A stretch of DNA of 64,000 nucleotides from Streptomyces apocyni (GCF_009739465.1 NZ_WHOM01000055.1:62001-126000), one strand, 5' to 3'; positions 9,909-19,504 are shown, counted from the first letter of the stretch. The notes: generated from the sequence alone by a model not told the origin. Program-made: numbers and translations.

Positions 9909-10873
9909 GCGGCCGCACGGGCGTCCGTAAGCGGTGGTGGCGTACGGGGATGGGCTCGCTGCTCGTCCTGCTGCTGCTCACCGGGTGCGCTACCGGGCCC
10001 GCACTGGAGAACCAGGGCGCGGTCACCGCCGAACCCGGCGACAGCCGTCAGCTGACCGTGGGGTCCGCCGGATTCACCGAGAGCGACCTGCTGGCCCAGA
10101 TGTACGCGCGGCTGCTGCGCGAGGCCGGGTACCGGACGGAGATGCTGTCGGTCGCCAACCGGGAACTGTACGAACCGGCCCTGGAGAGCGGCCAGATCGA
10201 CGTCGTACCCGAGTACGCGGCCACCTTCGCCGACTGGCTCAACGCCAAGACCAACGGCGCCGACGCACCCCCGGTCGGCTCACCTGACCTGAACGACACG
10301 ATGACCGCCCTGCGCGCCCTCGCCGCACCGCGCGGGCTGACCGTGCTGGACCCGGGGCGAGCCGTCGATCAGAACGCCTTCGCGGTCACCGCCGCCTACG
10401 CCAAGCGGCACCGGCTCAGCACCCTCACCGACCTCGGCCGGTCAGGACTGAAGGTGCGGCTCGCGGCGGGCGACGAGTGCGTCGAGCGCCCGTACTGCAA
10501 ACCGGGCCTGGAGAAGGTCTACGGCATCCACATCACCGGGATCGACCCGAAGGGCGTCGGCACCACCCAGGCGAAACAGGCCGTCCAGAGCGGCCGGGAC
10601 CAGATGGTGCTCACCACGTCCACGGACGCGACGCTCGACGCGTTCGGCCTGGTGCTCCTCGAGGACGACAAGAAGTTGCAGAACGCCGACTACGTGGTGC
10701 CCGTCGTCAACCGCGCCCGGGCTGGCAGCGAGGCCGTCACGAAGGTGCTCGGCAAGCTCAACTCCGTACTGACCACCGAGGATCTGGCGGCCATGAACCG
10801 GGAGGTGGACAGCTGGCGGCGGCTGCCTGCGGATGTGGCCGACGCGTACCTGGAAGACAAGGGCCTGATCTAG
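9905..10873 (+). CDS. Osmoprotectant-binding lipoprotein (OpuAC/ProX-like)
   Basis: A 322-residue substrate-binding protein. The signal peptide ends in a lipobox, LLLTGC, so the mature protein is tethered to the membrane. Family marks include LTVGSAGFTESDLLAQMY at the start of the mature domain and a PEYAATFADWL segment in the pocket region. ATG 9905 overlaps the upstream stop. Together with the two permeases and the facing ATPase it forms a complete quaternary-amine importer. Confidence 0.92.
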   Translation: MSGRTGVRKRWWRTGMGSLLVLLLLTGCATGPALENQGAVTAEPGDSRQLTVGSAGFTESDLLAQMYARLLREAGYRTEMLSVANRELYEPALESGQIDVVPEYAATFADWLNAKTNGADAPPVGSPDLNDTMTALRALAAPRGLTVLDPGRAVDQNAFAVTAAYAKRHRLSTLTDLGRSGLKVRLAAGDECVERPYCKPGLEKVYGIHITGIDPKGVGTTQAKQAVQSGRDQMVLTTSTDATLDAFGLVLLEDDKKLQNADYVVPVVNRARAGSEAVTKVLGKLNSVLTTEDLAAMNREVDSWRRLPADVADAYLEDKGLI

Positions 10874-10903
10874 GGCCCCGATCTAGAGGGAGGGGAGACA
10901 TCC

Positions 10904-12067
10904 TTAGGCGTCCGCCACCGAGTCGAACACGACCTGCTCGCGCGCCACCCCCCGCGCGTCCGCGTCCACCGACCGCCGCAGCGCCTCGTGCAACTTCGCG
11001 GGCGTCAGCACCCCGAGAAAGCGCGCCCCGTCGAGCACGGCCACCCACCCCGCGTCGTGCTGGAGCATCACCCCGAACGCCTGCTTGAGCGGCGCCCCCA
11101 CCGGCACCCAGGAGTTCATCCGGTGCGCCAGCTCCCCGACCGTGCCGTGCTCTGTGGCGAGTGCCAGCTCGTCGACCCCGGCCCAGCCGTGGAGTGCGCC
11201 GTCCTCGTCCAGGACGACGGCCCACCGTGCCGTCTGTTCGCGCAGCCGCGCCGCGGCCCGCCGGGCGCCCTCGTCGATCCGGGCGACCGGTGGCTGCTCC
11301 AGGTCGGCGGGCTCGATCGCGGTGACCGAGAGCCGCTTCAGGCCGCGGTCGGCACCCACGAAGTCGGCCACATACGGGGTCGCGGGGTTGCCGAGCACCG
11401 CGCCCGGTGCCTCGAACTGCTCGATCCGGCCCTGCCCGTACACGGCGACCCGGTCGCCGAGCCGGACCGCCTCCTCGATGTCATGGGTGACCAGCAGCAC
11501 CGTCTTACGCACCGTCGCCTGCATCTTGAGGAACTCCTCTTGCAACTGCTCGCGCACCACCGGGTCGACCGCGCCGAACGGTTCGTCCATCAGCAGTACG
11601 GGCGGATCGGCGGCCAGCGCACGCGCGACGCCGACGCGCTGGCGCTGGCCACCGGAGAGCTGGTGCGGGTAGCGGGTGCCATAGGTCGCCGGGTCCAGAC
11701 CGACCAGGTCGAGCAGCTCCGCCGCGCGCGCCCTGGCCTTGGACCGCTTCCAGCCGAGCAGCGCGGGCACGGTCGCGGTGTTGTCGAGGATGGTGCGGTG
11801 GGGAAACAGCCCGACCTGCTGGATCACATAGCCGATGCGGCGGCGCAGCCGCACCGGGTCCACCTGGGCGATGTCCTCACCGGCCACGAAGATGCGGCCG
11901 CCGGTCGGCTCGATCAGCCGGTTGACCATCATCATCGTGGTCGTCTTACCGCAGCCCGAAGGCCCGACGAGCGTGACCACCTCGCCCCTGCCGACCTCGA
12001 ACGAGAGGTCGTCCACGGCTGTCGTGCCGTTCGGATAGCGCTTGGTCACCTGCTCGAACCGGATCAT
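10904..12067 (-). CDS. Osmoprotectant ABC transporter ATP-binding protein with CBS domains
   Basis: A 387-residue ATPase of the OpuCA/ProV type. Walker A is GPSGCGKTTTMMM, the signature is LSGGQRQRVGVARAL and Walker B is LLMDEPFGAVDP. The C-terminal third resembles paired CBS domains, which sense ionic strength in OpuCA relatives. It converges on the binding-protein gene with a 30-base gap and must be transcribed separately from its own promoter in the 12068-12161 region. The pairing with the adjacent permeases is inferred from neighbourhood and family. Confidence 0.93.
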   Translation of the reverse strand: MIRFEQVTKRYPNGTTAVDDLSFEVGRGEVVTLVGPSGCGKTTTMMMVNRLIEPTGGRIFVAGEDIAQVDPVRLRRRIGYVIQQVGLFPHRTILDNTATVPALLGWKRSKARARAAELLDLVGLDPATYGTRYPHQLSGGQRQRVGVARALAADPPVLLMDEPFGAVDPVVREQLQEEFLKMQATVRKTVLLVTHDIEEAVRLGDRVAVYGQGRIEQFEAPGAVLGNPATPYVADFVGADRGLKRLSVTAIEPADLEQPPVARIDEGARRAAARLREQTARWAVVLDEDGALHGWAGVDELALATEHGTVGELAHRMNSWVPVGAPLKQAFGVMLQHDAGWVAVLDGARFLGVLTPAKLHEALRRSVDADARGVAREQVVFDSVADA

Positions 12068-12161
12068 CCCCTCACGCTAAGCGCGCACGCTGGCCACTGC
12101 CCCCGGAGCGCACTCCCGGTGTGATGAACTGAGCGCGGACCCGCACAGTTCAGGAGCAGCC

Positions 12162-13469
12162 TTGACCACATACCGCCAGCCCGGTGTCGTTCTCACCGAC
12201 CGACACTTCTCCGTCCCTCTCGACCATGACGTGCCGGACGGCGAGACCATCGAGCTCTACGCCCGCGAGGTCGTCGCGAGCGACCGCGTGGACGACGCGC
12301 TGCCCTGGCTGGTGTACCTGGAGGGCGGCCCCGGCTGCGGGGCCCGCCGCTTCGTCGGGGGACAGGCCTGGCTCGGCCGCGCACTGCGCGACTACCGGGT
12401 ACTCCTGCTCGACCAGCGCGGCACGGGCCGCTCCACCCCCGCCAACCGGCAGACGCTCACGCTGCGCGGCGGCCCGCGGGAGCAGGCGGACTACCTGGCC
12501 CGGTTCCGGGCCGACGCCATCGTCCGCGACTGTGAGTTCATCCGGCCCCAGCTCACCGGCGGCGCCCCCTGGGCCGTCCTGGGGCAGAGCTTCGGCGGAT
12601 TCTGCGCCACCCACTACCTGTCGACCGCGCCCGAAGGCCTGAACACGGTCCTCGTCACGGGCGGCCTGCCCTCCCTGGACGCGCACGCGGACGACGTATA
12701 CCGGGCCGCGTACCCACGTATCGAGCGCAAGGTGGCCGCGCACTACGCCCGCTACCCGCAGGACGTCGAGCGCGCCCGCCGGATCGCCGGGTACCTCGCC
12801 GAGCGGGACGGCGTGACGCTCAACGGCGGCTATCGGCTGACCGTCGAGGCGTTCCAGTCCCTCGGCATCCTGCTGGGCTCCGGCGAGGGCAGCCACCAGC
12901 TGCACTACCTCCTGGAGAACGCGTTCGTCCGCACCCCGCAGGGCGCCGCGCTCTCCGACGCCTTCCAGGAGCAGGCGCAGGCCGCGCTCTCGTACGCGAC
13001 GCGCCCGCTGTACGCCGTTCTGCACGAGGCGATCTACGCTCAGGGCGGGCGGCAGCGGCCCACCAACTGGGCGGCGCAGCGCGTACGCGCCGAATTCCCG
13101 CAGTTCGACGCGGTCAAGACCCTCGACTCCGACGCGCCGCTGCTCTTCACCGGCGAGACTGTGCACCCGTGGGCCTTCGACTGCGATCCCGCGCTGCGCC
13201 CCCTGCGCGAGACCGCGGAACTCCTCGCCCAGCGCACCGACTGGACCCCGCTCTACGCTCCCGAGCGCCTCGCGGCCAACGAAGTGCCGGTCGCCGCGGC
13301 GATCTACCACGACGACATGTACGTCGACACGGCACACTCGCTGGACACCGCGCGCGCGATTCGCGGCCTGCGCACCTGGGTCACCGACGAGTACGAACAC
13401 GACGGGGTACGGGCCAGCGGCCAGCGCGTGATCGGCCGTCTGCTGGCCCTGGTCAGGGACGAGTTGTGA
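12162..13469 (+). CDS. Alpha/beta hydrolase, proline iminopeptidase-like
   Basis: A 435-residue hydrolase. The oxyanion region reads YLEGGPGCGARR and the nucleophile elbow GQSFGGFC carries the catalytic serine; IYHDDMYVD near the end holds likely acid or His positions. This size and the GGPG motif fit the prolyl aminopeptidase group (peptidase S33). TTG 12162 is preceded by CAGGAGC. It diverges from the OpuC ATPase gene. It probably trims N-terminal proline from peptides in the cytoplasm. Confidence 0.9.
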   Translation: MTTYRQPGVVLTDRHFSVPLDHDVPDGETIELYAREVVASDRVDDALPWLVYLEGGPGCGARRFVGGQAWLGRALRDYRVLLLDQRGTGRSTPANRQTLTLRGGPREQADYLARFRADAIVRDCEFIRPQLTGGAPWAVLGQSFGGFCATHYLSTAPEGLNTVLVTGGLPSLDAHADDVYRAAYPRIERKVAAHYARYPQDVERARRIAGYLAERDGVTLNGGYRLTVEAFQSLGILLGSGEGSHQLHYLLENAFVRTPQGAALSDAFQEQAQAALSYATRPLYAVLHEAIYAQGGRQRPTNWAAQRVRAEFPQFDAVKTLDSDAPLLFTGETVHPWAFDCDPALRPLRETAELLAQRTDWTPLYAPERLAANEVPVAAAIYHDDMYVDTAHSLDTARAIRGLRTWVTDEYEHDGVRASGQRVIGRLLALVRDEL

Positions 13470-13537
13470 CCACGGGCCCGCTTCCCGAACCCCGAAACCC
13501 CGGAGCGTCCGCCGCCACCAGCGATTAACCTGCGGAC

Positions 13538-14269
13538 ATGACGGATCAGCTCACACCCATGCCCGACGACTGGCAGCGCGCCCTGGCGGTCGTCGCCCAT
13601 CCTGACGACCTCGAGTACGGCTGCTCGGGCGCCATCGCCGGCTGGACGGACGGCGGCCGTGAGGTCGCCTATCTGCTGGCCACGCGCGGCGAGGCCGGAA
13701 TCGACGGGCTGGAACCCGCCAAGTGCGCCCCGCTGCGCGAGCGGGAGCAGATCGCCAGTGCCGCCGAAGTCGGCGTCTCCACCGTGGAGTTCCTCGACCA
13801 CCAGGACGGAGTGATCGAGTACGGGCTCGGGCTGCGCCGCGACATCGCGGCGGCCATCCGCAGGCACCGGCCCGAGTTGCTGATCACCCTCAATCACCGG
13901 GACACCTGGGGCGGTGTCGCCTGGAACACCCCCGACCATGTGGCGGTCGGCCGGGCGACGTTGGACGCCGCGGCCGACGCGGGCAACCGCTGGATCTTCC
14001 CCGAACTCGTCGAACAGGGCCTGGAGCCCTGGGACGGCGTGCGCTGGGTCGCCATCGCCGGGTCCTCGTCGCCCACGCACGCCGTGGACGCCACGGCCGG
14101 TTTCGAGCGCGCGGTGCGGTCGCTGCTCGCCCACCGCGCGTATATCGAGGCGCTCACGGACGAGGACCCGGAGACGTACGTACGCACGTTCCTGACCGGT
14201 ACGGGGAAACGGGCGGCGGAACAGTTCCGCGGCGAGTTCGCCGTCACCTTCGAGGTCTTCAGCCGCTGA
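13538..14269 (+). CDS. PIG-L/LmbE family N-acetylglucosaminyl deacetylase-like protein
   Basis: A 243-residue protein with the zinc motif AHPDD near residue 20 and a later HRDTWGG...DH region holding the third ligand, typical of LmbE/PIG-L deacetylases. Relatives include MshB of mycothiol synthesis and many deacetylases of secondary metabolism. No mycothiol partner lies nearby, so the substrate is open. It starts at ATG 13538 and overlaps the 3' end of the facing flavoprotein gene by 11 bases. Confidence 0.92.
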   Translation: MTDQLTPMPDDWQRALAVVAHPDDLEYGCSGAIAGWTDGGREVAYLLATRGEAGIDGLEPAKCAPLREREQIASAAEVGVSTVEFLDHQDGVIEYGLGLRRDIAAAIRRHRPELLITLNHRDTWGGVAWNTPDHVAVGRATLDAAADAGNRWIFPELVEQGLEPWDGVRWVAIAGSSSPTHAVDATAGFERAVRSLLAHRAYIEALTDEDPETYVRTFLTGTGKRAAEQFRGEFAVTFEVFSR

Positions 14270-15233
14270 CAGCCTGTCCGTCGGTACCGTCCGGGGCGCT
14301 CCGGTCGAGGTCGCTGAAGAGCAACTCGCCGTTGATGGCCGCCCCGGCGCGGTACCCCGCGCTCGCCGCGTTCACCACTTGCTCCATGGGCCCCGCCGCG
14401 TTGCCCACCGCCCAGACGCCGGGCACGCTGGTCAGCCCCGTCGGGTCGACGGCCGGATACGGGCCAAGCGGCGTGTCCTGGGTCTCGGCGCCGAGCGCGG
14501 TGAGCAGGGTATCGCGCGGTACGAGCCGGGGAGCGGCGAACATCGCCGTACGCGGGAACACCCGGCCGTCGGCCATCCGCACCCCGGTCAGCTGGTCATC
14601 CTCGACCACCAGGCCGCCGACCTCCCCCTCCACCACCGAGACCCCGGCCGCGGCGAGCCTGCGCCACTCCTGGTCCGGCAGCTCCCGCACGGTGTGCAGG
14701 AAGAGCGTGACGTCCTTGGACCACTGGGAGACCATCAGCGCCTGATGGGCGCCCATCACCGGCGAGGCGAGCACCCCGAGGGCCTCGTCCCGCACCTCCC
14801 AGCCGTGGCAGTACGGGCAGTGCAGCACATCGCGGCCCCAGCGCTCGGCGAAGCCCGGCAGACCGGGGAGTTCGTCGACCAGGCCGGTGGCCACCACGAT
14901 CCGGCGGGCGTGCACTGACCGCCCGTCGTCGAGCGTGACCTCGAACTCGCCCTGAGAGCCTGTCTCACCGTCCGGCCGTACGGCCGTCACCCGGCCCTGG
15001 ACGACCTCGCCTCCGTACGCCCGCACCTCCCGGCGGCCCTCGGCGAGGAACGCGCCGGGCGGCATTCCGTCCCGGGACAGGACGCCGTACATGTGCGCGG
15101 CCGGGGCGTTGCGCGGCTCGCCCGCGTCGACCACCAGCACGCTGCGCCGGGCGCGGCCGAGCACCAGGGCCGCGCTCAGCCCCGCCGTGCCGCCGCCGAC
15201 CACCACTACTTCGTACGAACTCATGTGGGTCAT
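14259..15233 (-). CDS. Thioredoxin-reductase-like FAD/NAD(P)H oxidoreductase
   Basis: A 324-residue flavoprotein. The FAD motif is VVVVGGGTAGLSAAL, and a CPYCHGWE motif near residue 130 supplies the CxxC pair of thioredoxin-reductase-like enzymes. A second Rossmann segment is less obvious. ATG 15233 has GGAGGTGG five bases upstream. It diverges from an XRE-cupin regulator across 79 bases, a pairing that often means local control. It may reduce a disulfide or oxidise a dithiol substrate, or may be a stress-linked reductase; the partner is unknown. Confidence 0.9.
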   Translation of the reverse strand: MTHMSSYEVVVVGGGTAGLSAALVLGRARRSVLVVDAGEPRNAPAAHMYGVLSRDGMPPGAFLAEGRREVRAYGGEVVQGRVTAVRPDGETGSQGEFEVTLDDGRSVHARRIVVATGLVDELPGLPGFAERWGRDVLHCPYCHGWEVRDEALGVLASPVMGAHQALMVSQWSKDVTLFLHTVRELPDQEWRRLAAAGVSVVEGEVGGLVVEDDQLTGVRMADGRVFPRTAMFAAPRLVPRDTLLTALGAETQDTPLGPYPAVDPTGLTSVPGVWAVGNAAGPMEQVVNAASAGYRAGAAINGELLFSDLDRSAPDGTDGQAVSG

Positions 15234-15275
15234 GGAAACCACCTCCACCACGACCGTCCCGCCCAGCACCACCGA

Positions 15276-15303
15276 TTGACAAACCTCTTTGCCGATTCTG
15301 CAA
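15276..15303 (+). promoter_or_regulatory. Candidate -35 box and dyad between flavoprotein and XRE-cupin genes
   Basis: TTGACA at 15276-15281 resembles a -35 box and the TTGCCGATTCTGCAA dyad at 15289-15303 lies just before the regulator start. It could be the operator of the XRE-cupin protein controlling both genes; this is inference. Confidence 0.4.
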
Positions 15304-15312
15304 GATGGAGTC

Positions 15313-15918
15313 ATGGATGAAACACGGCAGTCGGAAGAGATCGATGACGTGCTGCTCGGGGTCGGCCCCCGGCTGCGGCGGATCAGAAAGGAGCGCGGGG
15401 CGACCCTCGCCGGGCTGAGCGAGACGACCGGCATCTCGGTCAGCACCCTGTCCCGGCTGGAGTCCGGGCTGCGCAAGCCCAGCCTGGAACTGCTGCTGCC
15501 CATCGCCCGCGCCCACCAGGTCCCGCTCGACGAACTCGTCGGCGCACCCCCGGTCGACGATCCTCGGGTGCGCACCAAGCCGGTGGTCAGAAACGGCCGG
15601 ACGATGCTGCCGCTGACCCGTCAGCCGGGCGGCCTCCAGGCGTACAAGGTGATCATCCCGGCCGGTGACACCGAGCCCGACCCGCGCACCCATGACGGCT
15701 ACGAGTGGCTGTACGTCCTGTCCGGGCGGCTGCGCGTGGTGCTCGCTGAACATGACGTGGTGCTCACCCCTGGCGAGGCCGCCGAGTTCGACACCCGGCT
15801 GCCGCACTGGTTCGGCTCCACGGGTGAGGGCCCGGTGGAGTTCATGAGCCTCTTCGGGCCGCAGGGGGAGCGGATGCACGTACGGGCCCGGCCGTCGCGG
15901 AAGCGGAAAGCGGACTGA
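15313..15918 (+). CDS. XRE-family regulator with C-terminal cupin
   Basis: A 201-residue regulator. Residues 10-65 form an XRE helix-turn-helix (LAGLSETTGISVSTLSRLES). The C-terminal half is a cupin containing GYEWLYVLSGRL and PHWFGS, likely the ligand-sensing domain. ATG 15313 is preceded by GGAG. It is divergent from the thioredoxin-reductase-like gene and probably regulates it and itself. The ligand is unknown. Confidence 0.92.
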   Translation: MDETRQSEEIDDVLLGVGPRLRRIRKERGATLAGLSETTGISVSTLSRLESGLRKPSLELLLPIARAHQVPLDELVGAPPVDDPRVRTKPVVRNGRTMLPLTRQPGGLQAYKVIIPAGDTEPDPRTHDGYEWLYVLSGRLRVVLAEHDVVLTPGEAAEFDTRLPHWFGSTGEGPVEFMSLFGPQGERMHVRARPSRKRKAD

Positions 15919-16008
15919 CCAGACTGACCAGACGGTTCCCAGAAGGGCAAGCGACCGCTTAGTATGCGGCCAGCTCAGTGTTCTACGACCCCTCCGTGGA
16001 GGCCCCGC

Positions 16009-16977
16009 ATGCAGGCATGGCGAGTGCACCAGAACGGCGAGCCGGGCGAGGTGATGCGGCTCGAAGAGACGGACCAGCCCACGCCGGGCGAGGGGCAGGT
16101 ACTGCTCCGGGTGCGGGCCGCGAACATCAACTTCCCGGACGCGCTCCTGTGCCGCGGCCAGTACCAGGTACGGCCGCCGCTGCCGTTCACCCCGGGCGTC
16201 GAGATCTGCGGCGAGACCGAGGACGGCCGCCGGGTGATCACCAACCCCGTACTGCCCTACGGCGGCTTCGCCGAGTACGCCGTCGCCGACCAGGCGGCGC
16301 TGCTGCCCGCGCCCGAGTCCCTGGACGACGCCGAGGCCGCCGCGCTGCACATCGGCTACCAGACCGGCGTCTTCGGACTGCACCGCCGAGGGCAGCTCAA
16401 GGAGGGCGAGACCCTGCTGGTGCACGCCGCCGCGGGGGGCGTCGGCAGCGCGGCCGTCCAGCTCGGAAAAGCCGCGGGCGCGCGCGTCATCGGCGTGGTG
16501 GGCGGCGCCGACAAGGTGCGCGTCGCCGAGGAGCTGGGCTGCGACGTCGTCATCGACCGCCGCACGGACAACGTGGTGGGCGCCGTGAAGGACGCCACCG
16601 GCGGCCGGGGCGCGGACGTGATCTACGACCCGGTGGGCGGCGACGCGTACACCCAGTCCACCAAGTGCGTGGCCTTCGAGGGCCGCATCGTGGTCGTCGG
16701 CTTCGCGAGCGGCGTCATCCCAACGCCCGCCCTCAACCACGCCCTGGTCAAGAACTACACGGTACTCGGACTGCACTGGGGCCTGTACAACACCAAGGAC
16801 CCCCAGGCCGTACGAGAGTGCCACGAGCGGCTCACCGAACTCGCCGCCAAGGGCGCCATCAAGCCGCTGATCAGCGAACGGGTACCGCTCACGGACGCGG
16901 CGGCCGCCGTCCAGCGGGTCGCCGACGGCACCACCACCGGCCGGGTCGCCGTAGTCCCCGAGGGAGTGACCGCATGA
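16009..16977 (+). CDS. NADPH:quinone oxidoreductase / zinc-free alcohol dehydrogenase-like
   Basis: A 322-residue medium-chain reductase of the quinone oxidoreductase type. The NADPH loop AAAGGVGSAAVQLG lies near residue 140, and NINFPDALLCRGQYQ and TPGVEICG are usual N-terminal marks. The catalytic zinc Cys is absent, as expected. ATG 16009 is chosen because GGAGG lies six bases upstream. The next acyl-CoA dehydrogenase overlaps it by ATGA, so the three genes to 19276 form an operon, perhaps for degrading an acyl compound. Confidence 0.92.
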   Translation: MQAWRVHQNGEPGEVMRLEETDQPTPGEGQVLLRVRAANINFPDALLCRGQYQVRPPLPFTPGVEICGETEDGRRVITNPVLPYGGFAEYAVADQAALLPAPESLDDAEAAALHIGYQTGVFGLHRRGQLKEGETLLVHAAAGGVGSAAVQLGKAAGARVIGVVGGADKVRVAEELGCDVVIDRRTDNVVGAVKDATGGRGADVIYDPVGGDAYTQSTKCVAFEGRIVVVGFASGVIPTPALNHALVKNYTVLGLHWGLYNTKDPQAVRECHERLTELAAKGAIKPLISERVPLTDAAAAVQRVADGTTTGRVAVVPEGVTA

Positions 16978-18155
16978 CGGACGCCACCGCACTGCGCCGC
17001 AGGACCCAGGACCTGCTGCGCGCCCACCCTCCGGCCGACACCGACCGAGCGGACTTCCTGCGCGCCCGCTTCGACGCCGGGCTCGCCTGGGTGCACTACC
17101 CCGAAGGCCTCGGCGGCCTCGGCGCCCCGCGCGCCCTACAGGCCGTCGTCGACGCCGAGTTGGAGGCCGCGGGCGCGCCGGACAACGACCCGCGCCGGAT
17201 CGGCATCGGCCTCGGCATGGCCGCGCCCACGGTCCTCGCGTACGGCACCGAGGAGCAGAAACGGCGCTGGCTGCGGCCGCTGTGGACCGGCGACGAGGTG
17301 TGGTGCCAGCTGTTCAGCGAGCCCGGCGCGGGCTCCGACCTGGCGGCGCTCGGCACCCGGGCCATCCGGGACGGCGACAGCTGGGTCGTCAACGGGCAGA
17401 AGGTGTGGACCTCCAGCGCGCACACCGCCCGCTGGGCCATCCTCATCGCCCGCACCGACCCCGACCTGCCCAAGCACCGCGGCATCAGCTACTTCGTCTG
17501 CGATATGACCGACCCCGGTGTCCAGGTCAGGCCGCTGCGCCAGATCACCGGCGAAGCCGAGTTCAACGAGGTGTTCCTCACCGACGTCCGGATCCCGGAC
17601 ACCCACCGCCTGGGCGACGTCGGCGACGGCTGGAAGGTCGCGCAGACGACCCTGATGAACGAGCGCGTCGCGATCGGCGGCATGCGGCTGCCGCGCGAGG
17701 GCGGCATGATCGCCCCGGTCGCCGAGACCTGGCGAAGCCGCCCCGAACTACGCACCCACGACCTGCACCAGCGCCTCCTTGGCCTGTGGGTCGAGGCCGA
17801 GGTGGCCCGGCTCACCGGCGAGCGGCTGCGCCAGCAGCTCGCCCAGGGCCAGCCAGGACCCGAGGGCTCCGGCATGAAGCTGACCTTCGCCCGCCTCAAC
17901 CAGCAGATCAGCGGCCTGGAGGTGGAACTACTCGGCGATGAGGGGCTGTTGTACGACGACTGGACGATGCGCCGCCCCGAGATCGTCGACTTCACCGGCC
18001 GCGAGGCGGGCTACCGCTATCTGCGCTCCAAGGGCAACAGCATCGAAGGCGGGACCAGCGAGGTCCTGCTCAACATCGTCGCCGAGCGGGTCCTCGGCCT
18101 GCCGTCCGAGCCGCGCACCGACAAGGACATCGCCTGGAAGGACCTCGCCCGATGA
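16974..18155 (+). CDS. Acyl-CoA dehydrogenase (first of pair)
   Basis: A 393-residue FAD enzyme that oxidises an acyl-CoA. Motifs include WCQLFSEPGAGSDLA, GQKVWTSSAH and SNIEGGTSEVLLN-like NSIEGGTSEVLLNIVAERV at the C-terminus. It overlaps both the upstream reductase and the downstream dehydrogenase. Paired, differing dehydrogenases in tandem often form heteromers that act on unusual CoA esters, such as sterol side-chain degradation. The substrate here is not evident. Confidence 0.93.
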   Translation: MTDATALRRRTQDLLRAHPPADTDRADFLRARFDAGLAWVHYPEGLGGLGAPRALQAVVDAELEAAGAPDNDPRRIGIGLGMAAPTVLAYGTEEQKRRWLRPLWTGDEVWCQLFSEPGAGSDLAALGTRAIRDGDSWVVNGQKVWTSSAHTARWAILIARTDPDLPKHRGISYFVCDMTDPGVQVRPLRQITGEAEFNEVFLTDVRIPDTHRLGDVGDGWKVAQTTLMNERVAIGGMRLPREGGMIAPVAETWRSRPELRTHDLHQRLLGLWVEAEVARLTGERLRQQLAQGQPGPEGSGMKLTFARLNQQISGLEVELLGDEGLLYDDWTMRRPEIVDFTGREAGYRYLRSKGNSIEGGTSEVLLNIVAERVLGLPSEPRTDKDIAWKDLAR

Positions 18156-19276
18156 GCACCCCCGCCCCCGCCGACCTCCTGTACTCGGAGACGGAGGACC
18201 AGCTGCGCACGGCGGTACGTTCGCTGCTCGCCGACCACTGCGCCGCGACCGCTGTCCTGGCCAGGATCGCGTCAGGCCACCCGCACGACACCGAGACCTG
18301 GAAGACCCTCGCGGGCGAGATGGGCCTCGCGGGGCTGCTCGTCCCCGAGCGGCTCGGCGGACAGGGCGCCTCGCACCGGGAGGCCGCCGTCGTCCTGGAG
18401 GAGCTGGGCCGCGCCGTGGCCCCCGTGCCCTATCTGACCAGCGCCGTCATCGCGACCGAAACGCTGCTCGGCTGCCCGGTGGACGCCCCCGAAGTGGCCG
18501 CGCCGCTGGAGGCGTTGGCGTCCGGCCGGACCATCGGCGCGGTCGCCGTGCCCTCGGCGACCGCGCCGGACGGTACGTACCCACGCGCACGCCGCGAGGG
18601 TGACGGGCGGCTGTACGGGCGGATCGCGGCGGTCGCCGACGCGGGCGCGGCCGATGTCCTGCTGGTCCCGGCGGATGACGGCCTGTACGCCGTCGCGACC
18701 GACCAGGACGGCGTCACCGTGCTGCCGCGGACCTCGCTCGACCTCACCCGGCCCGTCGCCGATGTCGTCCTGGACGGCGCCTTGGCCCCACAGGCTCTGA
18801 CCACGGAAACGGCCGTGGCGGTACGCCGAGGGCTGCTCGCCGGTGCCGGACTGCTGGCGTCCGAGCAGCTGGGACTCGCCGACTGGTGCCTGACCGAGGC
18901 CGTCGCCCACACCCGCCAGCGGCACCAGTTCAACCGTCCCGTGGGCTCCTTCCAGGCACTCAAGCACCGGCTGGCCGAGCTGTGGCTGGCGGTCGCGGGC
19001 GTCCGCGCGGCGGCCCGCAACGCCGCCGACGCCCTGGCGACGGGCAGCGCGGAAGCCCCGCTGGCCGTGGCACTCGCCCAGTCCTACAGCGCCCCCGTGG
19101 CCGTACGCGCCGCCGAGGAGGCCCTCCAACTGCACGGGGGCATCGGCATGACCTGGGAACACCCTGTCCACCTCTACCTCAAGCGCGCCAAGTCCGACTC
19201 CATCGCTCTCGGCACCGCGGGCCGCCACCGCGAGAAATTGGCCGAACTGGTGAACCTCCGATTCGAGAACAGGTAA
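18152..19276 (+). CDS. Acyl-CoA dehydrogenase (second of pair)
   Basis: A 374-residue partner of the preceding dehydrogenase. It lacks the strong SEPGAGSD stretch of its neighbour but retains the C-terminal region RQRHQFNRPVGSFQALKH and LQLHGGIGMTWEHPVHLYL, which marks the family. Paired subunits where one has lost some cofactor-site residues are known in heteromeric acyl-CoA dehydrogenases. ATG 18152 overlaps the upstream stop. It ends the operon that begins at 16009. Confidence 0.92.
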   Translation: MSTPAPADLLYSETEDQLRTAVRSLLADHCAATAVLARIASGHPHDTETWKTLAGEMGLAGLLVPERLGGQGASHREAAVVLEELGRAVAPVPYLTSAVIATETLLGCPVDAPEVAAPLEALASGRTIGAVAVPSATAPDGTYPRARREGDGRLYGRIAAVADAGAADVLLVPADDGLYAVATDQDGVTVLPRTSLDLTRPVADVVLDGALAPQALTTETAVAVRRGLLAGAGLLASEQLGLADWCLTEAVAHTRQRHQFNRPVGSFQALKHRLAELWLAVAGVRAAARNAADALATGSAEAPLAVALAQSYSAPVAVRAAEEALQLHGGIGMTWEHPVHLYLKRAKSDSIALGTAGRHREKLAELVNLRFENR

Positions 19277-19291
19277 TCCGGTCGTTTGTGA

Positions 19292-19504
19292 CCCCGATCG
19301 AGTCTGCTCGACGTGTGCGCCGGGATCTTCCTGGTGCAGCGGGCCGGCGGCTGTGTGCTGGGCACGGACGGGCAGCCACTGCGTCTGGAGCGGTCCCTGC
19401 ACCGGGGCGCCGTCTCCTTTGTCGCGGCGGGGACCGAAGACCTCGCTCGCACACTTGCTGGACCTGGCCTTTTCCCCACCGGCAAGGTAGGCGGCCATGG
19501 CTGA
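19292..19504 (+). pseudogene. C-terminal fragment resembling an inositol monophosphatase-type phosphatase
   Basis: After a TGA at 19289 an open frame reads SLLDVCAGIFLVQRAGG, then GTDGQPLRL and FVAAGTEDLARTL. This resembles the C-terminal end of inositol monophosphatase-like enzymes, where a D-x-A-A-G helix and an AGG turn precede the last strand. No N-terminal metal-site motifs are present, so about three quarters of such an enzyme would be missing. Its stop overlaps the start of the viperin-like gene by eight bases. It could instead be a short genuine gene; family assignment is weak. Confidence 0.4.
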
